A stretch of 64,000 nt of DNA from Eutypa lata (lineage: Eukaryota; Ascomycota; Sordariomycetes; Xylariales; Diatrypaceae), in NCBI GenBank assembly GCA_022661535.1, contig JAKULF010000005.1:806001-870000 (forward strand). The letters are read 5' to 3'. The notes under the pieces were generated by a model. The model was not told where the DNA came from. It saw only the letters and a program-made list of their open reading frames with translations, and did not search any database. The position numbers and the translations under genes were made by a program. Positions 46,448-60,700 of the stretch are shown here, piece after piece. Each line of letters starts with the position of its first letter. Within the stretch, counting starts at the first letter, position 1.

Positions 46448-48388
46448 CTATGGAAGTTTAATAGGACGGTGAGCGCTCGCGAGCTCCCATATAATCCCAT
46501 TGTTATGTAACTCGTGCGGCCGAGGTTCTGAAATACCAAGCTCGTATCGTGTGTTGTTGGAAGCGTCGAGCTCTGGCTTTTGCCACTGATTATCTGATAC
46601 TTTGAAGGCCCCTGTAGATTTAACCGGACCCTTTGGGTTCTTCGCTCGCATCCTTTTCAGCCATGCCAGCACACCAACAATTATAGCTATGACAGCTGCA
46701 ACCCCAATGGCAATGCCCGCAATGTTGACCCGACATCGGTTGTCACCGATGTCGTCGTTGTTCGACTTGGCGGTAAGACGTGCAGGGTCTAAAGTGTTTG
46801 TAGGTCCTGAAGTATCACTGCCTAGACCGTGCCTGTCTCGTGGTACTGTTTGACTGAAGATGGCTTCTAGATCCTCGGAATCCCAACCCATAGCAGGAGC
46901 TTTGAGACTTGTGCCGCCGGAAGACCTCTTAGGTGCGTTAGTTACTTGGTTAGTTAACAATAGAAGGAAGATAATGCCCACCTTTTCCTAATAACCGCCG
47001 TAACTGAGTCAGGCACTGAAGATCGAAGTCGCCCGCCAAGCATAGGTTGAGGTGTCTAACACGGCGGATAGGCTTTGTTGCACTGCCCATTGAAGATCAT
47101 CCAGTTATGCGAACCAAGCAATACTACGCCCCCAGGCACAATGAGCTGCGTCTCGTTCCAAACGTCGCACTTCATCCGGTTGCGGCCAGGCGAGTCAGGC
47201 CCCAGTAGGTCAGGGTTATTGGAATCATCAATCTTGATCTAGCGGAAAGACGGGATGCTCAGTACGTATACATCGTTTAGTGCACGCTCGCCCAAGAGGT
47301 CGTAACCCCCATGTATGGTGACCTGGAAGCTGGAGTCGTCCGGCGCAGCCGAAACCCCCGGGCAGAAATCCGTGCGGAGGGGAGGAAGATCACCAGTGGC
47401 CTTCTGCAAGTACCAGGTATTTGAGAAGATGTCATAGACGAAGATATCGCTAAACTTCCGTCTGCCCCAGTCCCAGCTAGTAAACTTGCTGCCGCGGTAG
47501 GCCGTCTGGTATCCACCAGAGGCGACAAGTACACCTAATTGACCTTTTCGCAATATACCACTATTATACGCTATGTCAGTAACTTCTTTTTCTCGAGGCT
47601 TTGTAAGCAAACTAGATCACAATAACAGGGCGGGAACTGCCCCTTATCGCATCTAGTTTAACAAATCATGTCGTGACATACTAGCACCTTAAGAATATCG
47701 GGACCCTGGATACCATCCATCGCTGTCTCGAAGGCCCACTGTGGTGAGTCTGAGTTGGAGGATTGGAATTTCACAGTACCATTATTTGTACCGTTGAAGG
47801 CCATGGTCCAGCCGCCGGTGTAAAAAGACGTGCCTGTCCTTGGGTCGCTGGCATAGACACCGTCGCTATTATTGCCAAATGAGATCTTGTGGATCTGGAC
47901 CAATCTCCAGGTGTCATCGGTTGTGTTAAAAGACCACAAGGCATTGTTTACCCCGTCAGCTTCCGGCCCAACAATTCTGGCATACGCATATAAGGATGTC
48001 TGATTGTAGAAGAAGGCACCAGAAGTTCCACTAAGAGAACTCTCGCCCCCGACAAGGCTTTCACTCGGTAACTTGACCGAACTGAGTAGGGACATGTCAA
48101 TAGGACCAGAGACATCAATCGTGTCGACGATATAAAGTGCAAAAGATGAATTAACTTACACCTCTGATGTGCAAGACTGCAAAGCGAGCGAGCGTAGCAA
48201 CCTTGGAACAATTGAAGATTAATATAGCTCGACGAGAGAATAGCCGCATATAAGTAAAGTCGAGCCATCGTACCTACTGGTACCGTGTTTGAAGCTGAAA
48301 GAAACGGAGGAAATTTCTGCGCTGTCTGAGACGGGGCAGGATGATTCAAGGAGATCACATGTTTATGGCCCCCTCTTGTGTTACCCAA
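46448..48388 (-). pseudogene. Kelch-repeat membrane protein, broken
   Basis: The parts match a fungal family with a kelch propeller and one C-terminal membrane helix. Kelch-like segments: SGAFFYNQTSLYAYARIVGP, NNALWSFNTTDDTWRLVQI and TGTSFYTGGWTMAFNGTNNG (47690-48095), then FSDIFVYDIFSNTWYLQKAT, VTIHGGYDLLGERALNDVYV and LSIPSFR (47239-47610). Next comes TAG (47239-47241) where the family has Trp, then IKIDDSNNP, GRNRMKCDVWNETQLIVPGG and AYPP. The frame breaks near 47056-47066 before VLDTSTYAWRATSIFS and again near 47011-47022 before SVPDSVTAVI. A plausible intron (46981-46926) leads to SSGGTSLKAPAMGWDSEDLE. A membrane helix (AGIAIGVAAVIAIIVGVLAW) and a cytoplasmic tail end the protein. The 5' end (ATG at 48268 or further upstream) is unresolved and also shows a TAA at 48156-48158. 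I judge it a pseudogene beside the RIP block. Confidence 0.75.
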
Positions 48389-48730
48389 CCGAGATAATCA
48401 TCTAGCTACGGTTGGAGATATGAGATACCTGCGGATGGTGGATAGACTTATAATCTTGTATAACATTAGGGAGGCCCAGCCAGTAGGCTCATAAATACCC
48501 CTAAGGACTAGAGGCTGAGCTTACACCTGGTGGCCTCGGGATGTAGATTGCTGCAGGAGAGCCTTAGTTAACGTACAACCACTTCAATATATGGGGATTA
48601 CCGTGACATAGGAGGATTAGAGCATCGTAGTCCATCGTCCAATGGTGGTGCAATTTTGCCCCAAGATTATGCTGCATCACTACTACACAATAATAATAAA
48701 CCTCGTGCTTCGTATCTTTAATGTGGCCAT
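48389..48730. other. Transition zone before the AT-rich block
   Basis: Base composition is still ordinary here and no gene is recognisable. AT content rises sharply after about 48,730. Confidence 0.5.
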
Positions 48731-51700
48731 AAGGTAAAATAACTTAAACCCACTTTTCTTAATAACTTTAACAATTACATTTAACAAAAGTTTTAATATA
48801 TCTTTTTATTATTATTTATTATTATAAAATAAATATTAATATTTATTAATATTATAAAATATAATATTATAATTAATATAACGTTATATAAAAAATTTTA
48901 CTTTTTTACGATTTAAGTTATTATTATTTAAAACTTTTAATTTTACTTTTCGAAAACTTTTTTAATTAATATTTAAGTAAATTTAATATCGTAAACTTAA
49001 CTTTTTTTTAATTTTATAATATTAATTAAGTAATTTTTTAATATTTTTTATTTTTAAAATATTAAGTTTTATTTTTTTTTAATTATTTACGATTAATTTA
49101 AAATAATAAAAGCTTTTTTTAATTAAAGCTTTACGAAATTAAATAATATTTATATAAATATTTTATAAAAAAAATTTTTATTTTTATAAAAAAAAGTAAT
49201 TTAAAATAATAATTTATAATAAAAAATTATATATAAAAACTTATATTACGTTTTATTATAAATAATAATTTTATTTAAATTAAAATCTTTATTAATTATT
49301 AAAATTAATATTATTTATATTATAATTATATTATTAAATTAAAATAAATATTTTCGTTAATTTTTTAAATTAATCGTTAAAGAAAATACGTATCGAATTT
49401 TTATATTTATTATTAAGTTTTAATTTCGTTTATATAATTTTTTCGCATTTATTTATTAATTATTTAATAAAAAGCATTAATACGATTAAATTATTAATTT
49501 AAATAATTTAATTTATTAAGTTATTAAATATTATAAATTTAACGATTATATTATATATTAAAATTATATTTAATTAATTTTTTCGTAATATTATAATTTT
49601 TTTAATAAATATTTATTATAATTTTTTTTTACGTAATCGTTTAAATAAATATAATAATAAAAATAAATTATTAAAAAATATATAATATTAAAATAAATAA
49701 ATATTATAAAATTAATTAATAAAAATAATAATTAAATATTAAATATTATTTAATAAATTATTATTTATATAAAAAGCTTTTTTTTTTAAATTATAATTTA
49801 AAAACGTTAATTAAACTTTTGCTTTTATTTAAATAATAATTTATTTAAATAAAAAATAACTTTAATATATTAATATTTAAATTTTAAAATTAATATTATT
49901 AATTTTATTAAAAATAAAAATATTATATTTAAATTTATTATAATATTAATAAATATATTTATTAATAATAATATAATTATTAAATATAAATATTTTTAAT
50001 AATTTCTTTTATTTTTATTTAAATTATTTATTATATCGTTAAAAAAATAAAATTAATTAATAATTTTTTATATTTTAAATTTAAAACTTTTTATATAAAA
50101 TTTATTATTAATTTCGAAAAAAAAAATAAATAATAAAATAATAAAAAATTACGTTAAAAGTTATTTAATACGTATTTATTAAAAGCTTTTTATAATTATA
50201 TATATAAATAACGATAAAAAAAATATAATTTTTTAATAATTATATTATATTATTAATAAATTCGAAAAAACTTTTTCTTTTTAAATTAATTTAAAGTTAT
50301 TTATAAATATTACTTATTTTTTAATAAATTAAAATAATACGAATTTAAAAAATAAAATTAATAAATTAAATAATAATAATTATATTATAAATTTACGATT
50401 TTTAATAATTAAAAGTTTAAAATAATCATTAATTAATAAATTAAAAAATATATTTAATTAAAAAATAAATAAATTTATAAAATTTTTTTTATAATCGTTT
50501 AATTTTAATTAAATAAACGCGAAAAGCGTATTTAAATTTACATTTCGTTTAATATATTTTTAAATTATTTTAATTTTAATTTATATAATAAATTAATTTA
50601 AAATAAAATTATAATAAATTAACGAAAATAAAATAATAATGTTATTTATAATTATATTTCGAAAACGATTACGTTTTTATAATATAACGTTTTAAAGTTA
50701 AATTAATTTAAAAAAATTAATAAACTTTTAATAAATAAATTATTTATCTTTTAAAGTTTTAATTAAAAAAATTTATAAAAATTCTTTAATTTTAATACGT
50801 ATTTAATATATATTTAAGTTACTTTGCTTTATAATTATATTAAAAATAATAACTTATATATAAAAAGGTTAATGCGATTATATAACGATATAATAAACTT
50901 TTATAAATTTTTTACGTAAAAGTAAAAGCATTATAAATTATAATTAAATACGTTATAAAAGTTATTATAATTTAATTTTTATTTAATTAAATTATATTTA
51001 TTTTATATATTAAGTTTTTTTTCGTAAATTAATTACGTTACGGTTACGTTTTAACTTCGTTATAATTAAAGCTTTTTAATTAATATAATAATAAAAATAA
51101 AATATATTTATTAAATTTAATAAAAAAAACCCTTTATAAATCTTAAATATTTACGAAAAAAAACTTAATTTAATTTAATAAATTTAAACTTTTCGTATAT
51201 TAAAAATAATCTTTTTTTTATATAAATAAAAAAGCGTTAAAATTTTAAATTATAATAATATATTTTTAATTTTTATAATATATAATAATTATTATTATTA
51301 ATTAACGTAAAATTAATATCGTTATTTATTAATATTAAAATCTTTTTAATTAAATTAAATAAAAGTAATTTTTTTTTAATTAAAATTAACGAAATTTTAT
51401 ATATTAAAATATTATTTACTTTTACGTTTTTTATATTAATATTAATTTATAATAATATTAATAAATAAATAAATATTTATTAAAACTTTTTATAAAATAT
51501 AATATATTTTACGAATTATTGTTTTTTAATTAACTCGTTATAAATAAAATAATAATTAAAGTAACGTTATTATTAATAATATTCGCTTAACTTTTTTTTA
51601 ACGACGTAATATTTACGTTTATTTAATAACTTTATTACTTTTTAACGAATATAACGAAAATTAATTAATATAATTATATTATTTATTTTAATTTTAAACT

Positions 51701-54700
51701 TTAAAAAACGATATAATAACGTTTCGTATAATTTATATTAATTATTATACTTAAAAGAAATAAACGAGTTTTTTATTAATAATAAATTAATATAATATAT
51801 AATTTAATTTTTAAATAATTAAATATCGTTTTAATTATTAAAATTAACTTTAAGAAAAATCTTATTATATAAGCTTTTTCTTTAATAATTAATCGAATTA
51901 TTATTTTAATTACATTTTTAATAAATTTAATAAAAAAATAATATAATTCTTTATTTATTATATTACGAATTACGTCGTTATTAATAATATTCGAAATTTA
52001 TAAATATAATAAAACGATATTTAAACGAATCGTAACCGAAGCTTATAATTATATTATATTAAGTTTAAAGTAACTTTAAACGAATTAATTTTACGACGTA
52101 ATAAAAAGTTTAAAATTCGAAAAGCGTTATAACTTTATTATAATAAACGAAATTTATTTTTTTTAATTAAAAATTTTTTTAATTAAAGTATATTTTTATT
52201 TAAAATTTAAAGTTTATTTTTTCTTTATACGTTTATTAATTTATTTATATAATTATTATAAGCGATAAAATATTAATAAAAATCTTATAATATAAAAAAT
52301 TTAATAATTTAAGAATTATAATTATTAAAATTATTTAATTAACGTACGATAATATAACGTTAATTAACTTAAAATAAATTTAAGTATATTTTTTATTAAA
52401 AAAAATTAATTTTAAAATTAAAAATATCTTAATTATTTAATTAACGACGCTTTTATATTTCTTATTAATAAACGTTAAAATTAAATATATTTATTTATTT
52501 CGATTTTTAAAACTATTATTTATATAAATAATAAAGTAAAAACGTCGTTAATTAAAAATTATTTTATAAATATATTAATATAAAAAGAGTATTTATAACG
52601 TAAAATGTAATTATTTATAAAGTTTTATTATTTTATTATATTATAAAATAATTAAATTAAAATATATAAAAACTTTAAGCTTATTACGTTTTAAATTCGA
52701 ATTGTTTTTTTTACGGTTATTTTAAAATTAAAAATAAATATATTTAACGTTATACGTATAATATAATAAAAAATACTTTATAATTATTTATTAAAAAATA
52801 TTTAATAACGTATTAATCGTTTTATATATAAATATATAACTTTAAATATATTAAAATATAATTAAAAAATAATTTTCGTTTTATATTAAACATTTAATTA
52901 AAAAGATATTATATTAAATAAAAAATTAAAAAACGTTTTAAATATAAAATTAATTTTAAATAATATTAATCGTTTTAAGTAAAAGTTAAATATAAATGCA
53001 TTAAAAATAAATATTATTTTAATTAAAAATAAAAATAACGATTTTAATAATAATTTAAATAATTTTAATTAAAAAAACGTCGTTAAAACTTTTAATATTA
53101 TTAATTTTATTATTATATTATTTACTTATAAAGTACGTAAATAAAATAAATAAAAACTGATAAATTAAATAAAAATAAAAAAAATTTAATATTAATTATT
53201 TAACGAATATTATATTCGTAATATTATTTTAAATATATTAAATAATAAATAAATTACTTTAATTAATAATAATATTTTTTTATTAAATAATTATTATAAT
53301 TAATATATTATAAAACTTATTATTATATTAAAATTAATATTTAAAACTTTAAAAACTTATACGATTAAATCGAAAAAAAATCCTTTAAAAAAGTTAATAT
53401 TTAACATTTAAAATAATTAATACGATTAACGAATTATTAAATTATATTTATTAAATATATATCTTTTAAATAAAAAAAAATTATAATAAACTTTTATTTA
53501 ATTAATATTAAAAGATATTATAATTAATTATTTTTAAAGTTATATAATTATAATTAAACGGCTTAACCTTTTATATAAATCGTTAAACGCTTTAAAAAAA
53601 GCAATATTAAAGATTCGAAAATAAAATTATTAATATATTTTTCGAAAATATTTATTCGATATTTTTTAAAAGATTAATAATAAAGTAATTTATATAATAA
53701 AAAAAAGATTTAATATATATTTAATAATAAATTACGATATTATCTTTTTAATTAAATTAAAACGAATAAAGTAAATTAATTCGAAATTAATAATTAATCT
53801 TTTTAAAGGTTTTAATTTAAAAGTATTAAAAGCTTAATGAATTTTTAAAAACTTAACGTTAAATCGTAATATATTAAAAACCTTACTTAATTAAATATTT
53901 AATAATAAAAAGTTATTAATTATAATATTTTAAATATTATTAACGATTATTTTATCTTTTTTTATTTTATTAATTAATATAAATATACTTTTTAATTCGA
54001 AAAGCTTTTTTTCGTTATTATTATTTAAATAAAGCTTAATTAATTAAAAACTTATTTATATTAATTTATATATATTAAATAATATATATACGAATATAAA
54101 GTTTAAATTATCGTTAATATTTTCGAAATTACTTATTAAAAAAAAATATAATAATTAACGATATTTATATTTAAAGCTTCATATATAAACTTTAATTTTA
54201 AATTATTATTTAATTTATTAAAATTAACGTTAAACCTTTTAAAATAAAAACCGCAAATTAAATTAAAAGATAATAAAAAATAAACGTAATTTATAAATAA
54301 ACGTTTAAAACTTAATAAAAATAACTTTAAGCTTTTATACGTTATATAATTTAAAATTAAAATAATTATATATCGCGTTATTAATTAATAAATTATTATT
54401 AAAATAAATTTATAAAAACGATATTAAAGTTTAAAAATATATATTATAATTATCGTTATTAATTTATTATGTTTATATAAATTATATAATATTTAATATT
54501 AATTAATTATTTTCGAAAATTATAAAACGTTAAAATAATAATAATTTCGGTTTTAAATTAATTATAATATATAAAATTAAAGAATAAATATATTTTAACG
54601 TTTAAAGTAAATTATTTTAATAATTAAAATAATAATAATTAAATTTATTATAAATTTATAAAATTTAAATAATAACGTAATTATAATATATTTATATTAT

Positions 54701-57700
54701 ACATTATTATATCTTTTTAATTAAAACGATATTATTATTATTTTATTTTTTTATTTTTTTCGTTTTATAATATTAATATTTTTTAATTTTATTATATTAT
54801 TTTAATCGTTTTTCGTTATAATATCGTAAAAATCTTTTTAATCTTTTACTTTTATATCGTATATTAAAAAACTTTAAGAAATTTTTATTAATAAAATTCG
54901 ATTTAATAAATAATTAACGATTTTAATAAATACGTAAATAATTAAATTTATTATTTTTAAAAAAGTAATTATATTTTTTAATATCGTTAATATAATTATT
55001 ATATAAATAATCGAAAAATTTAAAAATAAATTTATATTTAAAAAATAATTATATTTTAACTTTATTATTTTTATTTAACTTTATAAATTATTATTTATAT
55101 AAATAATAAAAAACTTTATTTTTAATGTTATACGTTTATATAAATAAATTAATTATATAACGTAAATATTTAATTAAAAGCTTAATGTAATAATTAAATA
55201 ATTCGTTATTAATAATTTTAATAAAAATTAAATTAAAAAAAAACATTTTAAATTATTAATTAACTTTATAATTAACTTTTAAATTAAAACGATAATTTAA
55301 AAATAAAAATTTATAATTTTTTATTTTAAATATTAATTATATATTAATTCGATTAAATAAAATATAAATAATTATTTAATTATTTATAAGTTTATATTAA
55401 TTATTAATTAATATATAATATAAAAAATAAATATTTTAATATATTTAATAATAATTTTATTATTAAAAATATTATATTTAATTTAATATTTTTAAATCTT
55501 TTTATTATTTATCGATTAAATTTATATTATAATAATATATAAAATAATATATAACTTTAATATTTTATTATATAAATTAAATTTTTTATATTAAAAAGTT
55601 ATTAATAACTTAATAAATAAACTTAATTAATTTACGATTAATAAATAACGTAATTAATTAACGATATTTTTAATAAAAAAAATAAAAACATTTAAATAAC
55701 TTTAATAATAACGTTTACGTATAATAATATTACTTTTATTAAAGTTAAAACTTTAATTAAAGTTATTTTTAAATAATAAGTTATTTATTTATTAAATAAC
55801 TTATTATATTTCGTAAATTTTAAATTTTTCGTTATTTATAATATTAATTAAATAATAATAAAATAATAAAATAATAATAAAATAATATATAAAAATAATT
55901 AATTAATAATAAAATAATATAATAATATAATTAAATAATAATATATAATATTATTTAAAATTACGAATAATAAATAAAAAAGTAAAAAAGTAAAAAAAAA
56001 TATAAATAAATTTAAAAAAAATATTTATAAAGTAAAAAAAGTATATTTTAATTAAATTTATCGATATACGAATTTAATTAAAATATACTTTTTTTATTTT
56101 ATAAATATCTTTTTTAAATTTATTTAAAATTTTATTTAAAAACTTATTAACGTATATTTAAATCGATTAATACGTTATAATATTATTAATTATATTTATT
56201 TTTTCGAAATATATTTATTTAAAAAATTATATAATTAATATAAATATATTATATAATTTATTTATTAACTTAACGCTTTAAAATTACGATCATTTACGTA
56301 TTATTAATAATAATTAAACTTTAAATAAAGTTATATATTTATTAATTAATTTTTTATAATGCTTTATTACTTTTTTATAATAAAACGCATTAATTAAATT
56401 TATTTAATATTATTAAATCGTATAAATTTACTTTTTATATGCTTATTACGTAAATAATAAATTTTATACTTTTGCTTTTTATTATTTATTTATATATTTA
56501 TTACTTTTTATATTTTATTTATATAATTTATTTATCTTTTTTTTTACTTTTTTATTTAATTTCTTTTATTTTACTTTTTAACTTTTTTTTTATTATTTTT
56601 ATTATCTTTATTAATTATTTATAAATTATTTAATATATTTTATTATATTTAAATATATAATTAATTAAAGTATTTAAAATAAAATAAGTTTTAATAAATC
56701 GATAAATAAAAAAATTAATGCTTTATTATTAAGTTATTTTATATAAGTTATTAATATTAAACATTTTTTAATTAAAGATTTTATTAACTTTTTAAATATT
56801 ATTTATTTTAATAACTTTAAAAATAAGTTTATTTTATTCTTTTTTAATATTACGTATATTTTTACTTATATTTATCTTTTTACTTTTAATCGTATTAAAC
56901 GTTTAACTTTTTAAGCCGTTAATAATAAAACTTTATATACGAATATTTTTAATTAAAACGTATTAAAATTTATAAAGCTTAATTTTTATCGAAATTTCGT
57001 TACTTTTAACTTTTAATATATATTAAATTATTTAATAATAAAGTAATATCTTTTTACGTAAAACTTTAAAGTTATTTAATTAATTATTTTTCTTTATAAA
57101 TATTTTAATCGAATTATATTTAACCTTTTACTTAAATCTTTTTTATTAATCGGCTTTAATTAAACTTTAAAAATATAAAAAAAACTTTATAAATAAATTA
57201 CGAAAAGTAAACTTTATTTTATATAAATTATTATATATTATACGATAAATAATAATTAATTATTATATTAAGTTAATACTTTATATAAAATATATAAACG
57301 ATAATTTATAATCTTTAATTTTATATTAAACGAAAGTTAAATATTAATTATTTTTAATTAATATCGATTTATATAATTAACTTTTTTTTTTAAATATTAA
57401 CGAATTAATTAAAGTTAAAGTTATCGAAAACGATTCTTTTTATAAATAATAAATCGACGTTAAAGCTTTAAAACCGGGCGTTATATTTTTTTCTTTCGTT
57501 AATTATTCTTTAAACGTTTTTTTAAATAATATAACTTTTTATATAATTATAAACCTCGTTTAATATTTAATAATAATTTTTTAATTATTTATAATATTAA
57601 ATTATAATTATTTATTATATTATTTTTATTATTAAGTAATTCTTTTTCTCGAAAAAAAAAACGTTTAAACTTCGTTTAATATTCGATTTAAAACTTTTTC

Positions 57701-60700
57701 CTCGATCGTAACTTATTTATTTATTTATTTAAAAAACTTCTTATAAATTTACTTATAAAATTTATAATTTTGCATCTTTTTTCTTTATTATTATAATTTT
57801 TTATATGTAATATATATATCTTTATTTTATTTATCGAAACGATTCGTTTTATATAATTTTTTTTTTATTATTATTATAATTCGTTATTTTATTTAAAAAT
57901 ATTAAAATATTTTATTATTAAAAAGTTTTTTTATTTATATATTTTTTATAACGAATTTCGCTTTTTAATAAATTTATATAATAATATTAAACTTTATTAT
58001 AAATTATTTAAATTTTGTTTAAATAAATACTTTATCTTTTGAAATTATTTTTAAGATTTACGAATTTATTTTATTATATAATCGTTTAATTTTATAATCG
58101 TTTAATCGTTAAATACGACGAGTTTAAAGTGTTCGCTTTACGATTTATTTTTAAGATTAAATAATCGATTATTAAAAATTTAAATAAGTTTATTTTATAA
58201 TACGTAAATTTATAAAAATTAAATTTTAAGTTAATTAATTTTTTTTTTAATAAAGAAAGTTTACGAAGTAATTTTACTTTTAACTTAATAATTTATTTAA
58301 AATATTAATTGTTTTACGTAAAAAAATAATTAATTTATACGAAGAACTTTCTTTTTTATAAAAGATTTTATTTAAGTTTATTTAATATTAATCGTAAAAA
58401 GACGTAATAATAAACGTTATTAAACGATTTTATTTTTAAAAAACCAAATTATTAGTTTTTTTAAAACGTAAAGTTTTTTTTTTTTTATTTTTTTTTTTAA
58501 TAAATTCGTAAAAATTAAACTTATTAAAAAACTTTTTTTTATTTTTCGTTTTGTAATTCGTTAAAGATTTATAATTTAAAAACGTATTTTTTCTTAATAT
58601 TTTTAAATCGATTATATTATAACGGCTAGGTTTATTTTAATTAAAAGAAAAAATCTTAATTCGTAATTTACTTAAAGCTTTTTCGTAATTAATGTATATA
58701 ATTTTCTTTTTATATAACTTTTTATCGAAACGAAATTTAACTTTTTAAACGAATAACTTTTTTTTATCGTAACGTTAATTATCTTTTAAAATAATTAAAG
58801 ATAATTCGAATTTAATAAAAAGTTTTATTATAAATATTTTTAATAACGACGTTATTAAGAAATTTATTACTTTTGTTATAATAACTTTTAAGTTTTTTAA
58901 TAAAAATTAAAACCGAAAGTTTATTATTTATAAATAAAAGATTTAATAAGTTAATTATTTAAATTTTAATTTAAACTTATTTTTTAACGATAACGATTAT
59001 ATTTAAGTCGAATTAAATATTTATTAAAGAAATGTTTTTTTTTTCGTAAATTTTATACGTAAATATATATTAAATTTTATTCGATTTAAAGTTTTTATTA
59101 AAAACTTTTTGTAACTTTTTCGCGATAACGTTTAAGGTTAATAAGTAATAAAGTTAAGTATAAACATTAAGATATTTATATTAAATAATTTCGAGAAATT
59201 TTTTAAAAAGATTATTAAACGATTTAAAGTTATAAAGTTTAAAGCTTTTAAATTCTTAAAAAACGATAAGTTTAAGTTAAATTATATTTATATAAGCGTA
59301 TTTATTAAAGATTAAGTCGTTAAATATATTCGTTATTATTAAACGGTTAATTTTTTTTTTATATTATAATAAATGTTTTATTTATATAATTCTTTTTATA
59401 TTTAATTTTAAGTTTTCGTATTTTAATTTAATAAAAATATACGTTTTAACGATTACTTTATTTATTTTAAAAAAAAAACTTAAGTTTATTAAAATGTAAT
59501 TTTAATTAAATTAAAAGTTGTTTTTTTTTAATTTAATTTTAAAAAGCTTAAATACGTTTTTATTAATTAACGTTTATTAAATAAACGTATTAATATCGTT
59601 AATCGTTTAATGTTATTTATTTCGGTTATATATATATAAGAATTAATTAAAAAATACAAATTTTACGATTAAAATTATAACGAAAATAATTCGTTTTAAG
59701 TTAATTATTAAGATTAAAAAAACCGTTTCGAATATTAGTTTTTTTAAGAAAATTAAAATTTAAACGTCGATTAATAATTTCGTCGATACTTTTTTTTATA
59801 TAAAGATTAATATCGTAATCGATTTAATAATAAAAGAAACTTTCGCGAAAACTTTTAAGTTAATTATCGCGAAAATTTTCGAAGTAAATATAATAACTTA
59901 TATCGTAAACGTTTTAATAAACGTCGTTTCGATTAAAGTTTTTAACGTTTTAATCGATAAATTTATATTAATCGTAAAAACTAATTCGTTTATTTTTAAA
60001 ACGAATAATACGTATTTATTAATAAATAAAATAAAATTAATATTAAAGAATAACTTATCGTTAATAATTATTTTTTTTTAAAAAAAGTTATACAAAACGA
60101 AAAAAATGTTTATTATTATAAAGAATTCGTAAAAAATTAAAATAAATTTATTTATTTTATCGTATTTATTAATGTTAATATTTTTCGTTTAATTTTTTTT
60201 AAAAAAAAAACATATTAAAAATATAAATTAATATTTCTTTTAAGAAATACTTATATAAATTATATATATTAAAACTTATATTAAAGTACGTTTTTTTTTA
60301 TTTTTTTAACTATTAAAATAAATTTACGAAAACCTTTTAACGTAAAAAAAGTTAAATTTACTTTTTTTTTAATATTCGTCGAAAACGTTTCGAAAAACAT
60401 TAAATAATAACCTTTATCTTTAATAAAAGCTATTTGTATTTTGCTTTTTTCTTTAATAAAAAACATTTAAGAAAATATATTATATTTAAATTTTATTAAA
60501 AAAAAAAATAATTAAATAAATAATAACGTTTCTTTTATAAATAATATAAAATAAATCTTTATTCGTTTTAAACTTATATTAAATTTAAATTTACTTAAAA
60601 AGCATATATATATAATTTTTCTTATTATATATAATAATATAATTATTATCGTATATATAAATATAAAAGCGTTATATATTATTATAAATAAAAATTAAAT

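Noticed and set aside
60281..60466. Minus-strand open frame of 61 codons in the AT-rich block
   Set aside because: It is composed of Phe, Lys and Ile codons expected by chance in RIP-degraded DNA, with no domain and no ATG context.
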